From contig RCTD01000005.1 in the NCBI GenBank assembly GCA_014898415.1, positions 1,364,001-1,428,000 on the forward strand: a stretch of DNA of 64,000 nucleotides. Direction: 5' to 3'. The notes under the pieces were generated by a model, which was given only the letters and a program-made list of their open reading frames with translations, did not search any database and was not told where the DNA came from. The position numbers were made by a program, and so were the translations under genes. Below, piece after piece: positions 11,976 through 23,603 of the stretch; position 1 is the stretch's first letter; each line of letters opens with the position of its first letter. This DNA is from Stromatinia cepivora (taxonomy: Eukaryota; Ascomycota; Leotiomycetes; Helotiales; Sclerotiniaceae).

Positions 11976-12850
11976 TATATAAAATTACTATCTGAATCAT
12001 TATTAAAGTAATCACCTTTACTATTTATAATATATTTACCATCTTTTAGTATATTAACATTCCAATCTATAGGTTTATAAATCATTAGAAAGGTATTATC
12101 AATAGGAAAGAGAAAAACGAGAAAATGCGAACAAAGGACTTACATCTTCATAGACTGGTTATGAGTCGAATATATTGTTAATTTAAAGAATAATTAAAAT
12201 ATATTAAAGAAAGTAAAAAAGATTCTATAATATAATATTGTATTTATAACGAAAAATTATAAAAACTTGAGGATAGAATTCTGAAAGGTTTATATGGTTT
12301 TCAAAAAGCAAATTATATATTATTTTTATTATTATTATTATTTATCTTTCTATTTATTATACAAAAATAATTATATACTATAATTATATTATTAATCGAT
12401 AATTTCCTGTAATTACAAATAGGTCAATAATTTATAGGTTTCTTAGGAGCGAAATTCCGAAAGGAAGATTTTGTTACAATTGTTTAAAGAATATTATTTA
12501 TAAAATTAAGAAATTTTATAAAGAAATGATTTTATTATTATAAACAAATATAAGAATAGTAATATATTATTATTTGATTAAAAAACTTTGCAAAACCTTT
12601 ATATTTACTAAATTATAATATATAATTAACAATTTATTATTATTCTAATATTATTCTTTACTGAATTTAAAAAAAAGATAATGAAAAGTTTTACTATTGT
12701 TTTAGAACTAATTGATTCTTTGTCATTTGTGTCTTTTACATTAAATGATTTTGAAATATATAAATTATATATAATTTATAAAACAATCTTCTAGACTTTT
12801 TATAAAGAATTCGATTAAAAAAACTAATCAATCTTTATAGTTCCGGCAAG
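11976..12850. other. End of the AT-rich block, no gene
   Basis: AT-rich DNA with only short runs of structure. At about 12,437-12,480 there is a diverged copy of the sequence found at 9,668-9,712 (TTTCTTAGGAGCGAAATTCC against TTTCGAGGACGAAAACTTCG). This suggests that the element carrying the inverted repeat was present here in a third copy. The sequence becomes compositionally normal within about 100 bp around 12,850. Confidence 0.4.
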
Positions 12851-13565
12851 TGGGTCTTAAGTAAATATTAAACTACGATTTCAATAGTCTGAAGCTCTGT
12901 TTATAAATGTTTATAAATCCTCTCCTCCGTATATTCATAATAATCTGGAAATACATATAATACTTCACTGTCCGAATTCGAAGTACATCATTTATTTGAC
13001 TTTTTTTCTGTGGGGGTTCAAAACTCAATATATTAATCCTAGTGTGAAGTCTAAAAGGCCAGCCACAGCCACAGCCAATTCTAGAAGCAACTCTTTAATC
13101 AATCCACATTTGTCACCACGTCTTTTCTTCCGCGATAACTTTTAACATTTGCTCAACCTATTCACGCTCAACAACCACCTCCATTCAACCCATACCTATT
13201 CTCTTCAGCGCGATGCAGATATATTGAATATGCGACGGATACATTGACGAAAATTTAAACCACTCGAGCACCAACGCGGGCTGGGGTTTTTCGAGACCTT
13301 GGAGGAAGGGGATAAGCTGCCAGGCTTGCGCGGCAACGTTCCGGAAAATAATCCGACGACTTCTTTGGCCGAAACAATACTCTTGATGAATTGGAAATAT
13401 CTTATAGAGGGTAAACCGAAATTTTACGAGGGGAAAATAATACTATCGAGGGAATTGTTTGGGGGTGTTCCGAATCATCCGATTACGAGGACGGATATTT
13501 GGTTCAAATCAACACCTAGACAACTCCTCGATTCCGTGTACGAGTAAATATACAAAGGTCTGGAG
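12851..13565 (+). promoter_or_regulatory. Promoter and 5' leader of the SLN1-type kinase gene
   Basis: First normal-composition DNA after the repeat block. It holds two very short upstream open frames, ATG at 13,213 (stop at 13,225) and ATG at 13,230 (stop at 13,245), before the kinase start at 13,566. An open frame at 13,299-13,547 begins with TTG, ends before the kinase ATG, and has no recognised family, so it is taken as leader sequence. Only about 715 bp separate the kinase start from the decayed repeats. Confidence 0.4.
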
Positions 13566-16500
13566 ATGAGGATTGGTATCAGGCTGCAACTTGGCCTGGT
13601 CGTCCTGGTGGCTTCTCTTGTTCCATTGATTGTGCTTGCTCTAGCTACTTGGTTCAATAATTACAGTTTCACAGTCAACGTCAAAGAGAATGCACTCAGT
13701 CTTACCGCATCGCTCAAAGCTGCTTCAGTTGCTTCTGATTTACTCTTAATCCGGGCCACATGTTCAACAATTGTCACTAGGATTCTTATTCAGCAGGCCA
13801 TTAGCGACTTTTACAAAGGAAAGCCCAATTGGGAAGAAGCAAGAGAAGATGTTGAAAGTGGTTTAGCTTCTGGTGGCCTATCTGCGTTACTTCAAGTCAT
13901 TATCTTCTCGAGGAATGAGACGGGCTCGGTCAATGGGATATTGAATGTCACGGCTAATGCATCCGGTAGCTTATCTCCCTTCATAGATACAACGTATACT
14001 GATCGCGCGGAGGTGCTGCAGATATTCAACTCCCCTATAATAACTCAAACAATCAGCCCGCTTTTCTAGGCGATGCCGATCAGGGCTACCCGCCGAGTTT
14101 GTACCCGAATATTTCGTATATTCCAACCACAAGGTCCGACCCAAATGATCCGGGGACGAATTTTACAGAGGTATTTGCATTTGCCGATTACCCACTCAAC
14201 AAAAGTGTTGCCCTTCTCCTAGGGCCTCTACAGATTAACAGTACTTATGCTTTGGTATCATTGACACTGCCCATCATTGAGAACTCGAACCCCGATTACG
14301 TCTTAGGTTATATGACTGTGGTAGCAGCTGCAACTTCGCTGATTGATGTTGTTTACTCTCGAGAGGGCTTAGATAACACAGGAATAGTGTTGATAGTGGG
14401 AACTAATCGGCGAGAAAACCAGTTTTCATACGCAAAGAGACCAGCTACAGCAATTTACGAGCCCAGCCTCCATAATTTGACAAAAGCAACTGTCAAATAT
14501 GTCTTTCCCCCATATCCTCTTGCTGGACAAACCGATAGACATTCGGTCTACAATTCAAACTTAACTAAATACGGAACCTCGAACTTTAGCGAAGGTCAAT
14601 ATCCGGCCATTTTATATGGGTTCGGAGAACGGAACCCGAAAGTCAATAATGCCAGTAGTTATATCACAACCACAAACGAACAAGGGGCAAAAGTCGCTGT
14701 AGGCTGGGCGAGACCACAGAGTGATTTGGTTGATTGGCTTTTGATAGTAGAACAAGCTCACTCTGAAGCTTGGGAACCCATCATCAAGCTTAGGAATATC
14801 TTACTTGCATGTGTTTTTGGTACATTTGGGTTGATTCTCCTTGTGGTAAGTTGTCAACTCATGATTTTCAATGTACCCTTTATACAATTCATCGTTTAGC
14901 GACGACTTATTGTTTAGCGAAGGATTGTTTTAGCGACAATTCATTGCTTAGAGGCCATTCATTCTCTAGCGAATTGGATGAGTTATCTCCATTCAAAATT
15001 GCTAATAAGGACAAGGTTATACCAATGGCTCATTTCAGTGTTCGTCCGATCAGAAGGCTAAGAGATGCCACGAAACAATCCATTCAACCACCTGGCTACA
15101 CTCCACGTCCAAGTATAGATGACGAGCCATACGGCGATGAAGATGTCGGCGAGGGTAACTCGAGCGGATCTAAGAAGACGGGATTTTTAGTTCGGTTGCG
15201 AAAATTAACACATTCAGGTCGGCGCGTGCCGAGAGCAGAAAAATCGGAGGCGGATAGACGAAGAGATTTCAAAATTCCTGGAAAGGTTCCAGATCGAAAG
15301 CATTTGATACACGACGAACTTACTGATTTAACTTCGAAATTTAACGAAATGAGCGACGAGTTGTTGCTACAATACACGAGTCTCGAATCCAAGGTGGCTG
15401 AGCGTACAGAACAACTCGAACATTCCAAGAAGGCTGCAGAGGCCGCAAATGAGAGCAAGACATTATTCATTGCCAACATCTCTCACGAATTGAAAACTCC
15501 ATTGAACGGCATATTAGGATTGTGTGCTGTATGCATGGGTGAAGATGATTTGCCAAGCATTAAACGTTCATTAAAGACAGTTTATAAATCTGGCGATCTC
15601 TTACTGAATTTGCTCAATGATCTTTTGACTTTCAGTAAGAATCAAATTGGGCAACAATTGAATTTAGAAGAGAGAGAATTTCGTCTGTCTGATGTCAAAG
15701 AGCAAATCAAGAACATTTTCCGGAAACAAGTGGACGAAGGCGGTATCAACTTCGGGGTTTACTTTTTGGGATCCGAAAGTACGGATGGAGCCGCGATTGA
15801 GAACCCAACCGGAAAGCCCTTACCAGCTCTGGGCCCTAATGGTATTGGTAGATTGAAGGATATGTGTTTATGGGGAGATCAACACAGGATTCTTCAAATC
15901 ATAATCAATTTAGTCAGCAACAGTCTCAAATTCACACCACCAGGGGGCAAAGTGGAAGTCAGAATCAGATGTATGGGTGAATTGGAATCATCGTCTGATG
16001 GTATTAATAGCCGAAATTCCATGGGTTCGAAGCAGAGCTCACAAAGGAAGAATGCTAGAGCTCGCAATGGCTCTGGCTCGAATGCTTCAGGGCATACTTC
16101 AACGTATGTATCAGGACAAATATCACGGACCGCATCTGGTACCAAGCCGGCTGGTACTGCACTTGTGATCAATCCTATGGATCCAAGAGCTCGTATCCAA
16201 CTAAATGAAAGGTCGGCCACTCCGCCACCTAGTAATACTAGGACTTTGTGGTTTTCAATAGAGGTTGAGGATACCGGGCCTGGTATTCCAGAGCATCTAC
16301 AGGAGCGAGTCTTCGAACCTTTCGTACAGGCTGATCTGGGATTAAACAGGAAATATGGAGGAACAGGACTAGGATTGAGTATTTGCTCTCAATTAGCTGG
16401 CCTTATGGGAGGTTCTATTTCTCTCGTCAGTACACTTGGAGAAGGTTCCACATTCAATGTTCAAATACCATTGAGATTCATCAAGGAGCGAGCGCCAAGT

Positions 16501-17393
16501 ACTTCTAGCTCAGATGTTATTGGCTCTCGACCCGCAAGCGTAGTTTCACAACCAGAATTCGATCGTCATACTCCCAAAAATTCTATTGATGCGTCAACTG
16601 CTGTTGGCTCTCCTGGAAAGGGTTCTAACGGCGTTGGCTATTCCATCGATATTCAACCTCGATTGGTTGGGCTAAGACAGCCGTTTTTTACATCATCCCT
16701 TACACCTCCACCAAACGAGGATAGCGCAAAAACTCAACTCGCTGCACTCGATCGTGCCGCCAAAGAGAAATCAGGGGACAAGAAAATAAGGGTTTTGGTT
16801 GCCGAAGACAATCTTGTCAATCAAGAGGTGGTTCTTCGCATGCTTAAACTTGAGGACGTGTATGATGTGGTAATCGCCAAGGATGGTCAGGAGGCATACG
16901 ACATGGTAAAGCAAAGTATGGAAGAGGGCAAATTCTTCAACTTGATCTTCATGGACATTCAAATGCCAAATCTTGATGGACTGCAAAGCACGAGATTAAT
17001 CAGAGAAATGGGTTATTCTGCTCCAATTGTAGCATTGACTGCTTTCGCCGAAGAGAGTAATGTTAAAGAATGCTATGAGTCAGGAATGGATCATTTCCTA
17101 AGGTTTGTTCTCAGTTTACCTCCTTTAACTACAGCCAGAAACTAATCATTCTCAGTAAACCTATTCGACGACCAGCTCTCAAGCAAGTTCTTAAGAAGTT
17201 TGCCACTATTCCGGAAGAGACGGAAGATTCCTCCCTCACTCATAAAAGCACACCCGAAAAAGGTCAAGCCTCGAAACAACAAGACACAAACCCAAGATCT
17301 ACCTCGACATCCACTCCCTCGCCAAATTCCGATACTGATCTCGTCAAAACCAACGGAACTCCTTCACCACCCTTACCTTTTACCACTACATAA
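13566..17393 (+). CDS. SLN1: Group VI hybrid histidine kinase, Sln1-type osmosensor
   Basis: Predicted exons: 13,566-13,965, 14,022-14,845, 15,016-17,102 and 17,156-17,393, giving 1,182 residues. Members of this family start a His-Asp phosphorelay (Ypd1, Ssk1, Hog1 MAP kinase) at the plasma membrane. Visible parts: a short N-terminus with membrane segment 1 (about residues 8-30), an extracellular sensor domain with several N-x-S/T sites, membrane segment 2 (about 388-408), a HAMP-like stretch starting VRPIRRLRD, a coiled segment, the H box (SHELKTPLNG, His565), the N box (NLVSNSLKFTPPGG), G boxes (DTGPGIP and GTGLGLSI), and a C-terminal receiver with phospho-acceptor Asp1055 in FMDIQMPNLDG. 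The ATG was chosen because homologues begin with a very short cytoplasmic tail of this kind. Introns are 56, 170 and 53 bp. The first has an unusual GTAGCT donor but restores the frame exactly. The kinase is complete and should be active. Confidence 0.93.
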
Positions 17394-19806
17394 CATAACC
17401 ACATCACAACACAACAAATATAACTCGTTTAATTCTGCATTCTTCTCATCTTTGTATTTTCATCAGGATACCCCGCTCACTATACACGAGTAAGCATTTT
17501 AATTTTTATCACGCGCGATTCGAATGACACGAATTTTCTTTTATCCAGCTAAATCCTCCGAAATTGTTTCTCGAGGGAAACCATTGGTTGTAGGCACATC
17601 AAGTACTGATTAAAATATTTCATAATGGCGTTTGGGGTGAACACGGGAAGACCAATGAGACGATTTGATACAAAAGTTCACTGGGCGTGGTTGTTTGGTA
17701 TGATTGGCTGGCCTTTTCTTTTTATTTAAACTTTGTATCTTCGAAAGAGTCGGAGAACACTTCATTTCAGATGGGTGGGTGTGGAATTGATCGGAATCTG
17801 GAGTTGGAAGTTCGAATAGTGGCATGACAGAATAATGAAAGATGAAAGATGATAAGAGATAGTGGGTGGGTGGATGAATGGATAGGTAGGTGGAGTAAAG
17901 AAGGAGTTAGATAGTTTGATTTGGATAGGATCTTAGAAATGATAGGGGTGATTGATGGTATGGGAGTATACGCAAGTTGAAGAGTGCGTAGCAGGGGATT
18001 ATCTTAGCATGGTAGTAGGATTGGAGGAGAAATCTTTGACGTATGGAAACAATCGCATCGATTCCTCAGTCGTGTTTTTTCTCTCGTGCAGTTAGTTTAT
18101 GAATGGCGTGAGGCAATGCGTGAATGTGTGAGTGCATGAGCGATATGTGGGTGAATGGGCGTGTTGGTGAATGGATAAGCGTGCTGCATAGAAACAACAA
18201 GGAAGAAAACGTAAGTAAATAACGCGTACAAATCATCGTCAGATCTTCATCACGAATCTTCCTTCGGCTTGGATACAACACCTTGAATGAAGAGATGGAT
18301 ACTAGGAGCGTGAGAAGCTTCTGTTGTGTTCAGTGTTGTTTATATAATTGATGTGAAATTTGGATTTAGATTTGGATTTGGATTTTCAAACTACCTCAAT
18401 CATTCAAAAATCATTCAATCATTTAAATTAAATCAGATAAATTCAGAGTAAACATCCAAATCATTCTGAACATTCAGTCAATCCTTTTATTGAATCAAGA
18501 TCATATAGAGAGTTAGAGTTTGGATTGCATCTCGGTTGGATGCGGTAGTATGGTGGATTCAATGATGGGAAATGAAGAACCGTTTTTTGTGTTTGGGTTT
18601 GATTATGGGAGGTCAAATTTATGAATATAAAATACACAACATAAAACATAACACAACACGATAATATGATATCAAGATAACAATATTGATTAAAGTTCAA
18701 AACAAGCGCGTTATCTTTCGCGTTTATCCCACGCGTTGTTCAAGTATCCCATTCGATTAAACTTTCCACGGAAGGTGCATAGAAGAAGACCTTCACATCA
18801 CATCCAATCCAATCCAGCCCCTTCATTCTCGTCTACGGAGTTATTTAGCTTCACAAGCCCTCCATCCTCACCAACCACAAAGCAAACCCATACATACTCA
18901 CTCACTCCGTAGTGAAAGTTTCAACCCGCCTCCCGAACCCTCCCTCCCAATCATCTCTTTTGAAACATTTCACCCCGTAAGATTTCTATCTCTTACATAT
19001 CTCACATATACATACATACCCAATAATATAATTCCCCTGCACCAAGACCAAAAGCACCAAAACCTATGGTTCAAAAAACTCTCCGCCAAGATCTCTCGAT
19101 ATACTTCTGCATTAGTTTCTTTCCATGCATGCACATACATGTATAACTCATCCACTCATCGCGGCTATCGCGCTGGCTTTGCATGTATATTTCGTGGTGA
19201 TTTCGCGTTTAGTGTTGTGCCGGCAAATAAGCTGTATACATGTGCAGGCAGGTACCTGGGATGTTGTGCGTCGAAGAGATGTGTGAGTCAGAGGTTAGCG
19301 TTGGTGGGTGGGACGGTTTAGTGAGGTACGATGCATTTTTGTATGCGGGATTTTGGGGTGACGGGAAGAAGAAAATTTGGGATGGGGAGGGGGGCTTTTG
19401 TGCTGGTTTTGTGGAGTATATGAAGGAGGGGGACTGAGGTTGTTTCTTGTTGTTTCGTAAATTTTTGGTTTCATTTGAGTTAGGAATCTGCGATTGAATT
19501 TTTGAGGTGGTAAGGTTACACAATTCAATTGCGGTTGATGAGGACGAGGGATCTTTGTTACTGTCATTGTTACTGTGATTGAAGAAGATTACATCATTCA
19601 CAGAGTATCTGGGGTGTCTATTCATTCATTCATTCATTTGAAATTTGGAGTTAGTTGAACTACCCGATCTCAATTGATCTTTAAAATTCCAAATCCTCAT
19701 TTGTAACCCACGTCAAAGGATCAACGACGATATCTAAGTATCAACATCAGGCGGGGCTTGACCTCTTACTCCTTCCAACTCCTTCCCCTAACGATATACG
19801 CAAGTT
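17394..19806. other. Intergenic region between the kinase and F-box genes
   Basis: 2.4 kb with no supported gene. It contains GATGGATRGG-type simple stretches (about 17,860-17,960), repeated TTCATTCA and TGGATTTGG tracts (about 18,360-18,480 and 19,620-19,640), and pyrimidine-rich stretches that may be promoter for the F-box gene. The longest open frame (minus strand, 19,625-19,209) is low-complexity Ser/Pro/Asn/Lys. Two copies of the octamer TACGGAGT or its complement occur at 18,834 and 18,904. Confidence 0.5.
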
Positions 19807-21588
19807 ATGGCCACCACCAACCCAGCAGTCAACCGCCTCTGGCGATCCCACAGCATCCTCAGCAACATTCTCACCCACCTAGACACCTCCTCTCGATGTT
19901 CCCTTCGCCTTGTATCCACGGAAATCTGCACCTTAATAACCAGTGACGTCTTTCTCCGGACCCGTATGACCTTTACTCCTACCTCGCTCACCCGTCCCTC
20001 TCGTCTGGAAGCTCTATCTCGGATCGGAAAATATATCCAACACCTCATATTCCACATGCCACATACCAATGCTACATTTTTGCCTCCTCTATTAAACCCC
20101 GTCACTGGTCAGGAGATAAGCTTTTTATATACTCCTCATACCAGCATAGCTTCTCACGATGAAAGACCTAGTAATCGCCGTCCGAAATACGGATGTCCAG
20201 AACTAGGTGAGATATTAACACAACAATATCCACCACTCTTCCACGCCGCGACAAATATCCCCGCGTTTATTAAAGCGCTATCTCATATACCCAATTTAGG
20301 TCATCTGACGATTTCATGTCCAGATCAAGATCCGGCACAGAGGTATAGGAGAGACATTGTGGATTATGCACTTATAAGCTTGCGCATTGCCATTGAGCGA
20401 GCACCGGTACTGAAGTTGGAGAAATTGTCTATTCACATTCATCCATCTGGACTTCAATATTTGCGCCACATGCCTGGATTCGGATGTACGCCATCTGCAG
20501 GACGACGTTGGAGACAAGTACGAAAACTCAGTATCACGATGGATTCATGGAATTTTCAGAGTTTATTACCTGGTCGCGATCATTTGAAGATTCTCGATGA
20601 TTATATTCGAAATTTCGCGCCGCATTTGGAGAAAGTGAGTTTTGGATGGCATGGAAGGAAAGGTCCTTGTCCATTCTCTCTATCTAAAGATCCGCTATTC
20701 GCGCCTCCAAGAGAGACGGTGAAGTTATTTGGAGAAGTGACGTCCCCAATGTCGCCATTACCAGCTACTCCTCCAAGGCCACCGATGGCATTTCCAAAAT
20801 TGCGACATATGCAAGTGAGGAATGCCACGATGTCGGAACAGCAAGTCGCGGATTTTGTCTATGAACATCGACATACGGTGAAAGAATTTGATTTCGAGAA
20901 TACGTCGTTGATTAATGGTGGGACTTGGGAGCGGGCATTGGCACCTCTGACGTCGAGAAATAGTCGAGGAAGTGAAGAGTGGTTGTCTCAGCCGAGTGGG
21001 TCTGATGTTGAAAGTTTGCAATATCGGAGTGGAAGTGATTTATATGATATTGAGGAGGCACCCGATGTTATTGATACTTTGTCTGGGGTAACGTTGGCTG
21101 GTATGAAGGAGCCGTTGATAACTGGTACAAAGCTTAAGAAAAAGAGATCGCATCATCGTAGACGAAGACGCAAGCATAAGCAAAAGGAGAAAGAAAAGGA
21201 TGAGGATGATTATCCTGATGAAGAGGTAAAGCTAAAGATTTCAGCTCCAATACCAATAGCTGCGCCCTCTGTCGAGTTATTACAGCCAATGACTTTCAAC
21301 CCCAACATACAAGGCGTTCAGCGTAACTTTGAGAAGGAGGATGCTCAACAGGAATTAATTGACGATCCTGGGAAGAGGATGACTGCTTTGAAGAAGGCAA
21401 GAGAAGCCGTGTTGAAGCAACTTGGCAAAGAATTCTGCAAGGCTCAAGATAAAAAGGAATGGGTATTGACAGCTTGGCCCAAGCCTTTGCAATTAGGAGC
21501 TTCATGCTCATCGCCAAAGAGGTCCATAGGGTTTTTTGGTCATGATAGTAGTACCGCATTGGTACCTTTGATGTTTAGTCGGTACTAG
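19807..21588 (+). CDS. F-box domain protein of unknown target
   Basis: Single exon, 593 residues. The N-terminus (about residues 10-50) has the F-box outline: a helix with SILSNILTHLD, then SSRCSLRLVS and a third helix. F-box proteins bind Skp1 in SCF ubiquitin ligases and present substrates. Residues 60-400 contain leucine-rich, irregular repeat-like segments (for example HIPNLGHLTIS and LKLEKLSIHIH), as in fungal F-box proteins whose substrate domain is hard to classify. A strongly basic patch (KKKRSHHRRRRRKHKQ, about 440-455) is followed by an acidic run and looks like a nuclear localisation signal. The start ATG is preceded by the pyrimidine-rich leader typical of this window. Identity as an F-box protein is likely but rests on the N-terminal pattern only; the substrate is unknown. 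Confidence 0.75.
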   Translation: MATTNPAVNRLWRSHSILSNILTHLDTSSRCSLRLVSTEICTLITSDVFLRTRMTFTPTSLTRPSRLEALSRIGKYIQHLIFHMPHTNATFLPPLLNPVTGQEISFLYTPHTSIASHDERPSNRRPKYGCPELGEILTQQYPPLFHAATNIPAFIKALSHIPNLGHLTISCPDQDPAQRYRRDIVDYALISLRIAIERAPVLKLEKLSIHIHPSGLQYLRHMPGFGCTPSAGRRWRQVRKLSITMDSWNFQSLLPGRDHLKILDDYIRNFAPHLEKVSFGWHGRKGPCPFSLSKDPLFAPPRETVKLFGEVTSPMSPLPATPPRPPMAFPKLRHMQVRNATMSEQQVADFVYEHRHTVKEFDFENTSLINGGTWERALAPLTSRNSRGSEEWLSQPSGSDVESLQYRSGSDLYDIEEAPDVIDTLSGVTLAGMKEPLITGTKLKKKRSHHRRRRRKHKQKEKEKDEDDYPDEEVKLKISAPIPIAAPSVELLQPMTFNPNIQGVQRNFEKEDAQQELIDDPGKRMTALKKAREAVLKQLGKEFCKAQDKKEWVLTAWPKPLQLGASCSSPKRSIGFFGHDSSTALVPLMFSRY

Positions 21589-21712
21589 CCAAGGGGTTGG
21601 GTTTGACATTTCATGATTACCTTGACATGATCTTCTATGAATAATGAATTATGATATCACGCTGAAAACTCATGTCCCTATTGTGATTGCTGCTATTAAA
21701 ATCGCCATCCTT

Positions 21713-22939
21713 TTATGAACGACGGTAAAGATGTACCTGGTACCGCATGTTTTCCAGTGGAATCGGATATCGAAGGCTTTCAGGCAATCTAAACCACTGA
21801 GAGTCCTCGGAATGGATTTTCACCCAGTCAGGAGTGCTCTCTTTTCCCCTAGACTTTTGTGTCTCGATCAAAAAATGGTCAAGTAGAAACTTCATTGGAT
21901 ATTTCTTCTCTTCCGTTCCAACTTTGGTCTCTGAATATGACCCTGGGCTATCCACAACTAGGAGTAGCGATCCCGTTGAAAGAACCGACGTAATATTCAG
22001 CAAGAAACTGGTCGTCTTGCTAATAGATGTAGTGTATAGCTCATTCAAGGTGAAGAATAAAGTAACAAGAACTGGCTTTTTACCAAATAGATTACCAAGA
22101 TCGGTTTCACTCATTGCTAATACATCATGTTCCAAGAACTTTGTCGTGAAATCCTCGGGCTTAACAAGAGCCGAATTTGCTTCTCTGGCAGATGCGCTCG
22201 CATACTTAGATATTGGCGGAGGAGTTGTGATACTGGTGTGAAGTTTGTTAACAACATTTGCCCAAGATGCTGTATCGACGAGTAGCAATTCGATATTATC
22301 ATTTACGTCAGATAAAGTGAGAGAAGCCATTGCTTCATCAGTGGTGTGTGAGGTCGTTCCTGTGAATGGAGCTTTGACTCCATGCTTTAAAACCCCTCCA
22401 AATGCGATGACTTCTGCTGCCCCTCCACCGATGGAGACAACTCGTGATTTTGACCAAGAAGAAGTCATGGATGGAGCGTCGTTCGCTACCTCGGATTCGA
22501 CTCCCATCTGAGCGCTCCCATCACGTGGCAGAACTTCCCCAAAATGTTCTTGAAGATCCAAAATAATCGAAGCATAACATAATGATCTGCTAGGTGACCA
22601 TCTTGCAGAATAGACTTCGAGATATTCTTCTTTTCCAAATGCACGACTAAAGTCTCGATCATATAAAGCTCCTTTAACATCCTGCAACAGCTGATGAAAA
22701 TCATCAGAATTGATGACATCTGAATATGTGTCTCTGAAAATATTCAATAGGAGTTGTTGTGATTTCACAGGAAGAAGAGATTCTTTAGGTATATCTTTCT
22801 CCTCTTCTAGCTTTGCCTTCTTGGGTTTTGGTTCGGCGGCTTTCTTTGTAAATCCTGGGCCTTTCCATCCTGGACGTCCAGCATGATCTTTACCAACCAC
22901 TTTTCCATAGTCCTTGCCGAATTTTCCGTTTTTGCCCAT
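21713..22939 (-). CDS. BMT6: 25S rRNA (uridine-N3)-methyltransferase, BMT6 type
   Basis: Single exon, 408 residues. The basic Gly/Lys-rich N-terminus (GKNGKFGKDYGKVVGK) suits a nucleolar RNA-binding protein. An SAM-binding motif I occurs as SIGGGAAE at residues 169-176, followed by VIAFGGV. A later stretch, LLLVDTASWANVV, fits the acidic-loop region, and VLVTLFFTLNELYT fits the strand and catalytic-loop region. This matches the fungal family (Pfam Methyltransf_34) whose yeast member methylates a uridine of 25S rRNA. The gene shares a divergent promoter of about 660 bp with the SAC phosphatase gene. The family is inferred from motif order and overall length; the exact rRNA position modified is assumed from yeast. 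Confidence 0.72.
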   Translation of the reverse strand: MGKNGKFGKDYGKVVGKDHAGRPGWKGPGFTKKAAEPKPKKAKLEEEKDIPKESLLPVKSQQLLLNIFRDTYSDVINSDDFHQLLQDVKGALYDRDFSRAFGKEEYLEVYSARWSPSRSLCYASIILDLQEHFGEVLPRDGSAQMGVESEVANDAPSMTSSWSKSRVVSIGGGAAEVIAFGGVLKHGVKAPFTGTTSHTTDEAMASLTLSDVNDNIELLLVDTASWANVVNKLHTSITTPPPISKYASASAREANSALVKPEDFTTKFLEHDVLAMSETDLGNLFGKKPVLVTLFFTLNELYTTSISKTTSFLLNITSVLSTGSLLLVVDSPGSYSETKVGTEEKKYPMKFLLDHFLIETQKSRGKESTPDWVKIHSEDSQWFRLPESLRYPIPLENMRYQVHLYRRS

Positions 22940-23603
22940 GATGAAAGTTGATATTCAAGCTTTTTGGTTGAATATGAAGTGTTGTCGATCTGTTTGTGGA
23001 GTTGAGAAGAAATCTTCTGCAGTGGGAGAGATTCTTTTCGCTTGAGAAATTTCCACACTAGCGTTGAACCCCGAATTTTACAATTCAAGACTGTCTGAAT
23101 TATGTCGAAAAAGAAATTCACTACATACATATTTACTGAGGAGCCGTTTAGTTTTTTGCTCGATAGGGCTGAGTAAAGACATCGCGGAAATTCCCCAATC
23201 ATGTTTCAGTATGGAATTTATTATTCGTTCATCGCATTCCCCTCTAGCAAGAAAAACAAGGAAATGTCCCCGGTGAGCTTCTTAATATAGAAAGAAGTTT
23301 CGACCCAGTAGCTCTTTTCAACGTCCACATTCAGGTTTAACAATCAAACCCTCTTCGAGGCTATTCAAATACATATCAATATCTTAATGTTCTGTTAATG
23401 ATTCAGATCTTTTCAAGGCGAGTCTTATCGTGGTGACGAATAATTACATGCCATGGTGATTAAAACACCTCCCATTTGGTGGTGGTGATCTTGTGAGAGC
23501 TAAAACTGCTAATCAATCCTTCTTTTCCAAACTTAAATTCCACCTTTCAACACCAACTTCACTCTGCAAAATCCTCAATGATAATTATATAGAAACTGCC
23601 AGT

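Noticed and set aside
13299..13547. 82-codon open frame upstream of the kinase
   Set aside because: It begins with TTG, not ATG, ends before the kinase start, and matches no family. It is treated as leader sequence.
19209..19625. 138-codon minus-strand frame in the gap before the F-box gene
   Set aside because: Low-complexity Ser/Pro/Asn/Lys-rich sequence, with a second frame open over the same DNA. No known family and no supporting splice logic.
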